From Pigoraptor vietnamica (lineage: Eukaryota > Opisthokonta > Filasterea): a stretch of DNA of 30,000 nt. The translations under genes and the position numbers were made by a program. Where the stretch lies: the NCBI GenBank assembly GCA_943704525.1, contig CALSCQ010002303.1, positions 1-30,000 of the forward strand. Direction: 5' to 3'. The notes below the pieces were generated by a model. It searched no databases. It was given only the letters and a program-made list of their open reading frames with translations, and had not been told where the DNA came from. Of the stretch, positions 1 through 11,000 are shown one piece after another (the stretch's first letter is position 1; every line of letters starts with the position of its first letter).

Positions 1-3
1 CGG

Positions 4-20
4 CCCCCCCCCCCCCCCCC
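4..20. repeat. Poly-C tract
   Basis: A run of 17 C residues lies at the left edge, apparently within an intron of the acyl-CoA synthetase gene, just upstream of the exon starting at 91. Such a run could also be an assembly-edge artefact. Confidence 0.8.
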
Positions 21-90
21 ACCCGCCCTCACAAACACCTCGCACCACGCAGTCCGTTGATCGTTTCTTACGTTGTATTTCTGGTCGCAG

Positions 91-1606
91 CGCTGTGCAC
101 GGTGTCCAACATGGGGGATTACCGAACGGGTGGGTGTCCGGTTTTTTGCATCTGTCTGCACGGCTTCCCGAGTGTTCATTTCTCATGAGTACGTTGCCTG
201 CTGCCTGCGTGTGCGTGCGTGTGTGTCTGCAGGCACGTGCGGCAAGCACATGGAGGGGACGGACCTCAAGATCGACAACCCCGACAACGACGGCAACGGC
301 GAAATTATGATCCGCGGACGCAACGTCATGATGGGGTGGGTCTCAGTGGCACTCTGAGCGCTGAAAACGGGCGCCTGTTTGCTGCTTGTTGCGCGCGTGG
401 CAGAGGGGAGGCGATGCGGGAGTCAGTGGGTTGGTTGCCACGACGGCTACGCCCACGGGTTTCGGTCTTCGTGTGCCCCATATGCATGCATTGAACTCGA
501 CTCCTCGCGCGCAGCTACATGGAGGACCCCGAGTCGACGGCGAAGGAGTTTGACGGCGAGGGTTATCTGCGCAGCGGGGACATTGGCAAGATCGACTCTG
601 AGGGGTTCCTCTCGATCACCGGTCGCATCAAGGAGCTGATTATCACGGCGGGTGGTGAGAATGTGCCGCCGCTCGTCATCGAGGCCGTCGTGAAGGAGGA
701 GATCTCGATCATCAGGTGGGGTGCCAGCTCTGTGTGCGTGCGTGCGCGGGCTGCGACTGCGTCTAATATGTGAATGTGCGCGTGCGTGAGAATAGGGTGC
801 GTGTGTTTATGGGCGACCTTTTCATTTTCGTCTGGTGTGTCAGTTTGTCTGTGCCTCTGACCAGTTGTGAGCAGTGCGTTCTCTGACACGCTCCTTCTGT
901 TGCCCTTGCAGCAATGTGATGGTTATTGGCGACAAGCGCCGCTACCTCATCTGCCTGATCACCCTCCGGAGCGAATTTGACGAGGAGGGATACCCGACGA
1001 ACAAGCTCGCCGATGCAGTCATCCAGGAGCTCGAGGCGGCCGGCAGCAGTGGGTGTGCGGCCGTGGTCTCGTCATTTGCGGAAGGAGTCGTTGTGTGTGT
1101 TTGGTGTGCGTGTGTGCGTGTGTGTGTGGCGTGTGGTGTGCGCTGCTGACTGTATGTGAGATGTCTGTTCTTCGGCCGTTCGGTTGTGCTCACTGCATTG
1201 TTTCCATTTCCCCTTTGCAGAGAGCAAGACGGTGGAGGAGGCGAAGAAGGATCCCATTGTGACACAAATTCTCACCGAGGGCATGGACCGCGCCAACAAG
1301 CGCGCCATCTCCAACGCCCAGAAGATCCGCAAGTGGCTCATCCTGCCCCTCGACTTCAGCGTGGCCGGTGCGTTGCTAGCTCGTCTTTTGCTTTCTGTTT
1401 GAATTTGTGCATGGGTTTGCCGACAGCGCGCGGATCTCGATGCGTGTCACGATTGCTCTGCGCCCTTGGCGGCTGCTCGGCTAACAGTATATCGTATGTT
1501 GCTTGCAGGAAACGAGCTTGGGCCCACCATGAAGCTCAAGCGCCGCGTCGTCAACAAGAAGTACCAGGCGGAGATCGAGGAGCTCTACGCCGACGCGGCC
1601 GAGTGA
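91..1606 (+). CDS. ACSBG: Bubblegum-type long-chain acyl-CoA synthetase, C-terminal part (5' partial)
   Basis: Activates long-chain fatty acids to acyl-CoA with ATP (AMP-binding superfamily). I join exons 91-129, 233-335, 515-715, 912-1048, 1221-1367 and 1509-1606; every junction keeps frame with GT-AG ends. The first visible exon reads LCTVSNMGDYRT, matching the segment after the family's YG-x-x-E motif. Then come KIDNPDNDGNGEI, the hinge region GYLRSGDIGKIDSEGFLSI followed by TGRIKELIITAGGENVPP, the C-terminal subdomain NVMVIGDKRRYLICLITL, and the terminal GNELGPTMKLKRRVV. The last block (ELGPTMKLKR) and the VIGD segment are characteristic of the ACSBG subfamily rather than ACSL. About 240 residues are visible; the ATP-binding N-terminal domain lies left of the window. 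No targeting signal can be judged. It converges tail to tail with the LKR/SDH gene. Family assignment is strong; substrate chain length is not determinable. Confidence 0.93.
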
Positions 1607-1846
1607 TGCTGCAATTGCGCCCAACTCACGCGTGCGTGCTTAGCGTTGTTCAGTCGTGGCCTATCTACGGTTGCTTTGCGTGTTTTATCTGTCGTACTCT
1701 GTCGTTCCCATCCAATGCATTCGGTTTGAAAGTAAACAGCCAACGTGTGAGCTGAAGTGGCTACCTGGTCCGACGCTACTACGCATCAAAAACGATACAA
1801 GATTCAATGGTGCCACGCGCTCGTAAGACCATGTGGCAGCAATCGT
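1607..1846. other. Convergent 3' intergenic spacer
   Basis: The 240 nt between the stop codons of the acyl-CoA synthetase (+) and LKR/SDH (-) must hold both 3' UTRs. I see no canonical AATAAA on either strand and no coding signal. A GAAAGTAAAC stretch near 1727 is the only A-rich candidate. Confidence 0.6.
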
Positions 1847-4800
1847 CTACTCCTCGTGCGACTGCTCAACGCACTCGATGCCCTCGCGCTCGAGCTCGGC
1901 GAGGACGGGCTCGTAAATGTCCTTTGTCACGGGCGCAATGACGCCGCGGCGTGTGATGGTCCCTGGGTGTGTCAGGCCGAAAAGGTCAATTTCATAGAGG
2001 GAAATAATGAAGGGGAAAAATGACGAAAAAAAAAACAACCAGAAACGAACAAAACGAAACCCGAAGGCGCCGGTCATAGACGGGAGGGCAAGCGGCTCCA
2101 CGTTGCATGCCAACGCACCGTCGAGGATGAGATCGGCCGCAATGGCCGCAGGGATGCCGACAGTGCGCGACATGGCACTGTATCCGTTGGGCTCGCCGTA
2201 AGACAGCAGCGTCGACGTGCGCCTCTCCTGCGGAAGCAGTGATTAAAACAAAGTAGAACAAAGCAGAGAACGGCTGCTCTTCTACGATTAGAGCAAGCTT
2301 CGAGAAACAAGGAGCGCCGCAATCGCAATCGCCACACAGGAGATGCACTGTATATGCGGCGCACACCTTCTTGCCGTCGGCCCATTGGATGCCGATCACG
2401 TGGTGCAGGAGAACAAGGTCGCGCTCGCCGGGTCCGTACGCAAGCTTCGCCTGGAGTGTGCCGCACAGCGCGTCGATGACAGTGGGTGCGGCGGGGGCCT
2501 TCGCATCGGACAGCAGCCCGAACCTGAAAGGCAAAGGCAAAAACGGCTCAGAAATTGCGTCGCATCTGAACCACTGCCGTGCGTATGTGTGCAGCGCGCA
2601 CGCGAAGATACGAATCAATGAGGCTAGCGATGCATCCGTGGGCATCTCTCCATCACTCACCACCGCAGTGCGCTCATGAGTTTGGTGGCCTCGGGGGTGC
2701 TCGGCGCGACCTTCATCTTCTTCAAAACGGCCCCTTCCAAGTCGGCCGTGTCATTAGGGAGCAGCGACCGAAGCACTTCCCGCTGCGTGGGGAGGGCCAG
2801 AGTGAGCGATCCAATCTTCGAAATCCAGCGAGACAGAAGCGAATGAGAGTGCGAGTCGTCGCACGCACCCAGGATAGGCTGCCTGCGGCCTTTGCAAGCG
2901 CGGCATTCTCCTTCGTGTCGAAGAGGCCGAGATCGGCAAAGCCCTGCATCACGCGCGAGAAGCCCTGCAAAAAATCGCACGCGCACGGCGATCACCAACG
3001 CGCACGCACGGGACAAGCATGGACGGCGAGCATGACAGCGAGTGAAGTACATCGCAAGCAGGCGGAAGGGCGTGCGTGACAGCGAGTGAAGTGCATCGCA
3101 AGCAGGCAGAAGGGCGTGCAAGAGTCGCGCGCACCTTGTAGCGGAGGGTGCCGCGGAACATCGTCGGCACGTCGGGGATGCCGTAGGGCGCGGCGTACGA
3201 AAGCGAGTCGCGGTTGGGGAGGCACTCGAGGCTGTATCCGGGGTAGATCTCGATGGGCACAGCCGCGTTGAACAGCGAGCCCGGCGCGACGGTGCGCGTC
3301 TGCAACGTTAAAGGGAATGGAACCATTCAGACACCAAACGTTACGTGAATAGCAAGTGGGTGCGCTGCTCCTCGACACAGGAACACCTTACCTCGCCGTT
3401 GACACGCCAGACGGCGCCGTTGAGTCCCGCATTCAGGACGCCGCGGGGGCTCCAGCTGAACTTGTAGCCGAGGGGGTTGTTGGACGCCTCAGGCGCAGGC
3501 AGGCCGCCGCAGACAGACTCGAACGACACAATCTGTGCGTGATAGAAGTGAGCCCCACGTGCGTGCCAATGGGCGGGACAGGGTGCATTACCACGCCTCA
3601 CCAACACACCCACACCAACACACTACACACTGACCACGACAGCACACACCAACACACAAGCACACCACACAAACACGAACACAGCGCCATGCCCACCTTG
3701 CCACCCTTTGCGTGGACTTCGTCAATGATCTTCATGGCGGAGAGGTGGTCGATGCCGGGGTCCAGCCCAATCTCATTCAGCACCGTGATGCCGGCCTCCT
3801 TCACGCTGCGCGAACGAGCGCCGGTCGAAAGATGAGCCACCCGTCAGTACCTCACATGAACGGCGCATGCAAACGGCCGCCTCGACACACTACCTCTTTT
3901 CCGCAGCGCGCATGTCGGGGGACGTGTAGCTCGCAGTAACCATGTGCTTCTTCGCGGCGACGCACGCGCGAAGTGCGCTCATATGGTACGCGGCGGGAAC
4001 AAAGCTGCGAGGCAAAGTGCACGTTCGTCAATGGTTTTAGCGAGACATATCAATACTCCTCCAAGCGCAACAAGCGAGAGCATATAGCGGGGAACTGCTC
4101 CCTTTCGCCGTGCAAGAACACACCTTACAACGAGATCGTGCTTCTCGACCAGGGAGCGCAGCGCGGCCTCGTTGTGGACGTCAAGGGGTGCCACGGACGT
4201 GCGGTCGCGCCCGCGCGCAAGCCCCTGCGCCTCTTGGGCGGAGATGCTCGCTGCAATTGCGCACGAGCGACCAATGAGAGCTCTGACAGTGCCGACGCAC
4301 ACACAAACACGGCAGTACATGTCAGCGCAGAACACGCACCGATGGTGACGCGGTTGCGCTCCTTCTTGAGAAGGCGGTCGACAAGCGGCCCGGCCACAAG
4401 GCCCGACCCGAGGACGAGCACGTGACGCTCATCGCGGCTGCACAAATGGCATCGCGTCAATCGAAGCAAGGTCCCCTCATGTTCAACAGGCATCGACCGA
4501 GCCGCATGCACACACGCACACACACGCACCGGCGGGCGGCACGGAGGTCCTTGATGTACGAGTACTTGGGCGTGAGGGCGCCATTGCTGGCGATGACGGC
4601 ACCTTGGAGGATGGGGCCGAGGTCCTTCTGTTCCGAAAAGGGCTTGGAGCCGTCCGAGAGCGCCTGTGCGCGATGACATCAGTGAATGGGTCTGTTGTAG
4701 TGCAGGAAGAGAGAGAGGAAGAGTGCTTATAGCCACGCTTCAATTGCATTGCGGGCGCGCACACACACTTTCGGATCATATTAGCCTTCCAGCCTTCTTC

Positions 4801-5216
4801 TCTTCTTTGCGCGTCGTCAGATTCCACACGCGCATGCATGTGACGTTACTCACCAGCGGCTTCACGTGGGGCGCGAGGAGATTGCCGAAGAATTCGCTGG
4901 CCTCGCGAGGCAACTCGGCGGGAAGGTTGTCCACGGCAAGCACAAACACGCCCTCGCCGTTGAGTCTGCGACGAAGCTTCCACTAAGCCACATGACATCA
5001 CGCCATGGACGTGACTATTCTGGTAACAGGGAACACAGACGCACAAAGACCGGCTTAGTGGACACTCACCCCGTATGCGAGTGGCGCGTCTTGGGATTGT
5101 AGACGAAGAAGGGGTGGTCGATGGTCGTGCACTTTGTCATGAACTGGATCGAGCCCTGCGGTGCGAGATGCGACGGCAGCCCGTGTATGAGCGCGAAAGA
5201 ATCAAGCGCCGCCGCG

Positions 5217-5275
<59 letters not shown>

Positions 5276-7378
5276 ATGCGTGCGTGTGCCTGCCCGTGAC
5301 AGTCAACACGCCACCCCCAATCCCCTAAAAGCAGCGATTACAGAGAAACCACGCACATTGGGGTCTGCCGAGATGTCGGCCACTCCGAGCAGCTTGGGAC
5401 GGCCATTGGCGGCAATGTCCGCCATCTGGTCAAAGGTGAGGAGGCGCGGGAAGCGGCTCTCCCAGTAGATCCCGTTCACAATGCCGCTCGTGTAGGGCGC
5501 AATCTGCAGAACGCGCAAGACACCGGGTTAGGTTAACACTGGTGCACAGCGCATTCGATAGGAGAACTCAATTGGCCTACGTTTCAGGCGACAGATGGCA
5601 ATGCTCGGAATGGAAAGGAAAGCTGACCTTCTCGTGGAACACGGACGTGTACAGCTCGGGGTGCTTCTGATAGTGGGCCATGTCGAACGGCGTCTTTCCG
5701 TCGCGCGCCTTCACGTAATCCTTCGCCTTGACGATGCTGCCGTACAGCTTGTTGCGGTCTGCGTGTGGGTCGCGATAGCGACGTCACATCCACGAACCAT
5801 GGCGCACGAACCCACACGCACACCCACAAAAACTCAAACACGCGACAATGGTACGCCGCCCCGTTCTTCAAAGAAGACTAGCCAGTAAATCACCTCCACT
5901 CCTCGAGACCTCCGCAAGGTCCTCCGGCTTCACAAACTCATGCGGCAGTTCGCGGAATATCTCTTGCGCGCCCTAGGCAGTGGACCGGCCGATCAGCCCC
6001 GCACACTGACGCATGCATGGCGTCCTCCACGCGAACGCCAACACACTGACAAGCGAGAGCACCCGACGCGCGGCTCGTGCGTAGCTGCAAGGAACACGTC
6101 TCACACGCTGCACACCTTGGACACAGCGCCGTCGCCGGTGAAGGCGATGGTCATCGGCGAGAGGTCCTGTGGAAGGCCGACATCCTTGATGCGCTTGCCC
6201 GCGTCACGCACGGACGCCTTCGCCACGGCAAGGCTCGGGTACATGTGCGCAAAGCTAATGTTCTGCGCGCAGCAAGCTCAATGTCAATACGAGTTCGCGA
6301 TTGGGCGCGCAAATGGACCACTGCCGGCGCGCGACTGCTCACCACGAACGGCGTGTTGTAGCCAAGATGAAGCATGCGATCGCCGAGACCGTGGAGAAAA
6401 TCGATCATGCCTACAGCGTGCGAGTGAAAGAGTGGGTGAGCGAGAGCGTTTGATAGGTGGAACGGAAGAACGAGTGCGTGTGAGCATGTGTTGATTGGGT
6501 GTGCGAGAGTGAGGTATGCTCGTGTGGTCGAGTTCATCGAGAGTGAAGAGGGAATGTGTGTCGACGAACAGCCCGTCTTCTCGGAGCGCACACACACCCG
6601 CAAGCCCCGCAAATGTGCCAAACTTGACCACGCGCTGCCCCTTCGCATCCACCATGAGCTCGTAGTCGACGAGACGGATGTTCTGCCGACGCAAAGCGCA
6701 CGTGAGGCACAGTTACCAAACATAATTAACAACTCCACTCTACCCCTCTGTCGTACTCGCAAAGAAAGAGAAACTGACAGCGTTGCAAAGCCGCTGTGCA
6801 GCTCAAATCCACTCTCCAGCCGGCGGTCCACCTTCTCGACGATTGCATCGAGCATGCCCATGTTGTACGGCTGCGCCTTGTGCGTGTGGGAGAAGAACAT
6901 GTAGCTGCGGTTGGCAAGAAGGTCCTTTGCCGGCACTTCCTTCACGCCGAGAATCACCGACGCGCCGGTCAGGTCCTTTGAAATCTTCGCGCCGGCCTGC
7001 GCGTAACGTAAATAAGGAGCGCTCAACGTCATGCGCATCCATACTCCCAAGTGCAAGAACGCAACACGCTGCAAGTTGGAACACACAGCGAGAGTGACCG
7101 AACACACAGCGAGTACCCACGCGCTCGTATTCGACGTCCGGGAAGATGCGCAGGTTGGAAGGCTGCACGATCACCTGCAGGCCTTCCGACACAAGCTTCG
7201 CCACGTCCGTTGGCGAGATGGGCGCACGGCGCTCCCAGCGGTTCTTGTCTTCGGCACGGATGCCCACGACGCCGTTGCCCTTGAGCATGTTGGGCACAGC
7301 ACTCGACGCGAGTCGCACGGCGAGGCCATTCGCACGCGCAGGAGACGCGAACGGGCGGAGGGAACGGACGCCGAGCAT
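1847..7378 (-). CDS. AASS: Bifunctional lysine-ketoglutarate reductase / saccharopine dehydrogenase (aminoadipic semialdehyde synthase)
   Basis: First two steps of mitochondrial lysine breakdown: lysine plus 2-oxoglutarate to saccharopine, then to aminoadipate semialdehyde plus glutamate. Exons on the minus strand: 7121-7378, 6832-6996, 6598-6682, 6343-6410, 6116-6262, 5894-5972, 5628-5758, 5357-5503, 5070-5155, 4854-4965, 4530-4663, 4340-4437, 4124-4250, 3894-4004, 3697-3805, 3392-3532, 3135-3299, 2869-2964, 2661-2782, 2367-2523, 2119-2227, 1847-1962. The sum is 2763 nt, 920 residues, close to animal AASS (926). The Arg-rich, acid-free N-terminus ([20 protein letters not shown]) looks like a mitochondrial presequence. 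The LKR half spans about residues 40-470 ([48 protein letters not shown]). The SDH half starts near 474 with [12 protein letters not shown], then [31 protein letters not shown] and [10 protein letters not shown]. An in-frame ATG at 7417 would add 13 residues. The 6831 donor (GTGGAC) is the least certain junction. Confidence 0.96.
3033..3120. repeat. Two-copy 44-bp tandem duplication
   Basis: Positions 3033-3076 and 3077-3120 are near-identical copies (starting TGACAGCGAGTGAAGT) with about three mismatches. They sit inside the LKR/SDH intron 2965-3134, so the duplication lengthens the intron without touching coding sequence. Confidence 0.9.
5221..5274. repeat. (TG)27 microsatellite in LKR/SDH intron
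   Basis: A pure TG run of 54 nt on the plus strand, followed by CATGCGTGCGTGTG. It lies in the LKR/SDH intron 5156-5356 and reads (CA)n in the sense of the gene. Alternating purine-pyrimidine sequence of this length can adopt Z-DNA and is likely length-polymorphic. Confidence 0.95.
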
Positions 7379-8083
7379 TTTCGCGCGTGTGCGAGTGCGC
7401 CGCACCAAACGGCACAATGCAACGCAGACACTCGACGAAGAAAGTAGTCTGCGACAACTGCGCAGCGATACGCAGTCGCTGAAGGGGTGAGAGTTCTCTC
7501 GAAAGCCCTCGGCTCTCCTTGTGCGTGCACGTGCAGGTCGGTTGGGGTGGGGGCTGGGAGGAACAGCCTCGCCTTGTAATAGCGTGTTACTCGTTCAGTA
7601 TAACCAAATAAGCATATTTATAATCTCCAGTTATTATTAAATTAGACACTAAGTCTATATATAGCACTAAATGTCCTGGCTGTCCAGCACCATAACAGGC
7701 AAATGTCGATCCCATAAGGACACGGGGTCTGGGAGCAGCCGCCCAAAGGGCACACCCACGTGCATACAGCGCCTTCTTTGGCTATACCCTTCGCTGAAGG
7801 ATAAGCGCATTCAAATCCACTGCGCGTGCCCGAGAGGGACGTGCGCAAAATATCGGGGGGATCCGCCGGCGTGCGCGGTGGCCATGCTGCGCCGTGCTTC
7901 GGCGCGTGTGCGGCGGGCTGCCGCGTGTACGGGACGCCTCCGGACATCGCAGACAAACTCTTCCGTACGCTTTTTTCCCCTTTTCTAAATGGCAAAAGAA
8001 ATCCGTCCCACTCTCTTTATGGATCCCGAGCACGGCTGCGACCACAGCTCGACGCGACCACAGCTCGACGCGAAAAGCGCCCC
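7379..8083. other. Intergenic region between LKR/SDH and the six-module protein, with AT-rich island
   Basis: This 705-nt region lies upstream of the LKR/SDH start and downstream of the neighbouring stop; both genes are on the minus strand. Positions about 7565-7675 are sharply AT-rich in a GC-rich locus (ATATTTATAAT, TTATTATTAAATTAG, CTATATATAG). They could be a polyadenylation region, a TATA-like promoter element or a remnant insert. Between 7680 and 8030 both strands stay open for over 100 codons, but neither translation resembles a family I know. A short direct repeat, CGACCACAGCTCGACGCG, occurs twice near 8038-8073. No gene is called. Confidence 0.6.
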
Positions 8084-11000
8084 TCAGATGTAGTTGTTGC
8101 TAGTGGCCGAGCACACGTTGCTGCACTGCCACACGGCGCGCAGCTGCCACGGCTGCGAGGATGCCCCGCGAAAGTGGAGGCCCAGGCGGGACACGCCGTA
8201 CTCGCCCGTGGCGCTGCGAGCAATGTGCTCTGCGGCAGGGCTATTGAGACCGAGGGGCGTCGTGCCCACCGTGGCACCGCTCGCATCAACCACGACGCAG
8301 ACAATGTCCATGCCGTCGCCGCGGTCGCAGAGGATCGCGCGGTCCGTGCTCGTGTCGATCAGCGACATGGTGGAACCCAAGCACCGCGCGTCTGTCGCCG
8401 TCGGAACGTCCACGCGCAAGTCGCGGACGCAGCCGGCGTAACCGTCGAGATTGTGCCCTGATTCCACGCCGATGTAGTACGTGCTGTACCACTGCGTGTA
8501 ATTCAGCTTGATCGTCTGGACACGGCTCATGTCGTCCGCCGGATAGACACGCGCCGTCGTCAAGGTCGGCGAGAAGGTCACGTCGAGAATGAACCAGCTG
8601 TACGGCTGGGCGGCCATGCGCAGCGGCTCGCTGTACGAGTTGCCGTTGTTCATCGTGATGGTCAGCGCCGGCGGGGAGAACTGCGCGCCGCCGCCACCGA
8701 CCACGCCCGCTGTAATGGCCGACTGAGATGTCCCGAACGGCGCCGCGACAAGGAAGGTTTCGACCGATCCGTTCGGGTCAAAAGTGAACGCCGCGGTGGC
8801 ACGCGACGTCCCAGCGGTGGCGACGCGGCGGATTGCTGCCGTCTGGACGTCCGGACAGGCGCCGGCGGTCGTGCCAACAGGGAAAGGAACTGTGGGGAAG
8901 AAGGCAACAGAGAACAAGTGAGGACGAGCACAAAGATGCACAGCATGAGCCATGGCAGCGAGAAAAGGTGCGTGCCGCATGCGATCACCCACAAAAGCGG
9001 TCGACGGGAGGCCTCCACTTGTCGCCCTGCGTGATGGGAAAGCCGGCAGCCGCAACGAAGGCGTCCTCAAAGACGCGCGTGGCCGACTGCTGGCCGCCAT
9101 CGTTCTTGACGCGCTCGACCACAACGTTCGACGCGCAGAGTCCGGACAGCACGATCCCGAGCGACCCCCAGTTGTAATTGCGCCCGCTCAGGAACGTCCC
9201 GACCTGCCCGCCCGTCGCGCTCGTCATCTGGATATTGACGCCGTTAACGTTGAACGCCACCGAAAGCGTCGACCGCGCCCCCGACAGGTCGAGGGGAGAC
9301 GCCGTGTTCATGACGTTCGTGTCGGTGCCGAGGGACTGCACGATGATGCTGGCCGTCATGTTGTTGCTGCGCCGCCCGGCGACCTGCGCGTAGACGAGCG
9401 AGCCCTCGCTAAGGCTCGCATCCCCAACCGACGCAAAGGCCACGAAACCGGCCCCGTACTTGTCTACGGCCACGCTCGGGTCCAGGAACACCTGCATGGT
9501 CGCGCGGATCTCAACGTCGCCCCCGAAAACTTCGGTCGCGAGGAGGGCGACGCTCAAGTCTCGCGCGCACGCTTTCGCGCTGGCGTACTGAGGAATGGCG
9601 GCGGTAGAGGCTTGGAAGAGAGGCACGTGCTGCCACGTGCTGCGCGAAACGGACGTCAGGGGATCGCTGAAGTTGGTCGTGTAGCCGGCCCACACCGGCG
9701 GGGGTGTGGGACTGGCGGAGACGAAGCTGCGCTGCTCCAGCTGGAAGGTCGGGACGCTGACGTTGCGGCCATCCGCAATGCGCCCGACGGTGATCCCGAT
9801 GGTGCCGAAGGCGTAGCCGGGATAGTAGCGGGCAGAAGCGAGCGGCGCCGCGCTCTCGCCGACGAGTGAAAGCGCCGCCGTCACCTCCTCGGACGAGAAG
9901 ACGACGTCGAGCGCGTAAAAGAAGTTGGGGCGCAGCACCACAGTCGTCAACTCGCTGCCCTTTCCGACATTGTCGCGCACACCAAAGTTGCAGTAGGGAT
10001 TGTTCGAGTCTTGCCCACACGAGACCTCGACGGAGCCGTTTGCACCAGGCCGCTGGTAGAGGGCGAAGAGGCCGGCGCCGGAAGCGACATCGTCCGAGCG
10101 GAAAACGATCGCGGCGTGCGCCTTCACACCGTACACATCTAGCGCAGGGAAGGAGATCTTTGAGGTGTCGAGGGCGGCCTGGGTCGTCACGTCGCTCGTG
10201 AGGCCTTGTTTGGCAACGACGGCCGGGAGAGGGCCTGCGGTACGTGCGAGTCAAATGAGTAAGCTTGCACACGTGCCAACGAAGAATGTAAACAGCGAAG
10301 CATTTCGCGCATCGAATAACGGTAAAACGGCGAAGCATTCGCGCGTCAACTCACGGTAAATGGTCCTGAGGCCGAACCACAGTGCCGTGTTCGCAAACGT
10401 ATCAAAAACCGGCACGCCTTCTGGCGTCGTCACCCGCACGTACTCTGCGCACGTGTCCACGCGGCCGCCGGCACCGACGACGAGCCCGATGTTGCGCCAT
10501 GGCATCGCCGGCACACTCGCCGAGAGCGTGATGCCATTCAGCATGTTGTCCCTCTCAAAGATGGAGAGCAGAACGGCGTAATTGGCCGTGAGGTTGGCAC
10601 GGACGACGTACGCTGTGTTGGGCTTGAGAACGAGCGGCTGAGCGCCCTTAGCGAGGGCCGTGTCGGCGGTTCCGTCGTATATCCCACCCATGCACGCGCC
10701 CTTGTCGGCGAAGCAGCCGGCACCGATGAGCGTGGTGTTGGTGATGAACGCAATGATGAAGTCCTGTTCGGTGGGAGTGTTGCCCGTCGTGAACAGCGAC
10801 TCGACGGACATGGGAAGGCTGTCGAACGTGTCGCCGCGCATGAGGGCGTTGTGGTTGCTGCCGCAGAGGCGGCCGTTCGTGATGTACGCTGGCGTCACTG
10901 CGGGTCGAGAATCATGGCGGATCAATGCCGTGCACGTGTGTGTTTGTGTGTGCATGTGTGCGGCGTGTGTATGTGTGTGTACGCACGCGTGTGCAGAGAG

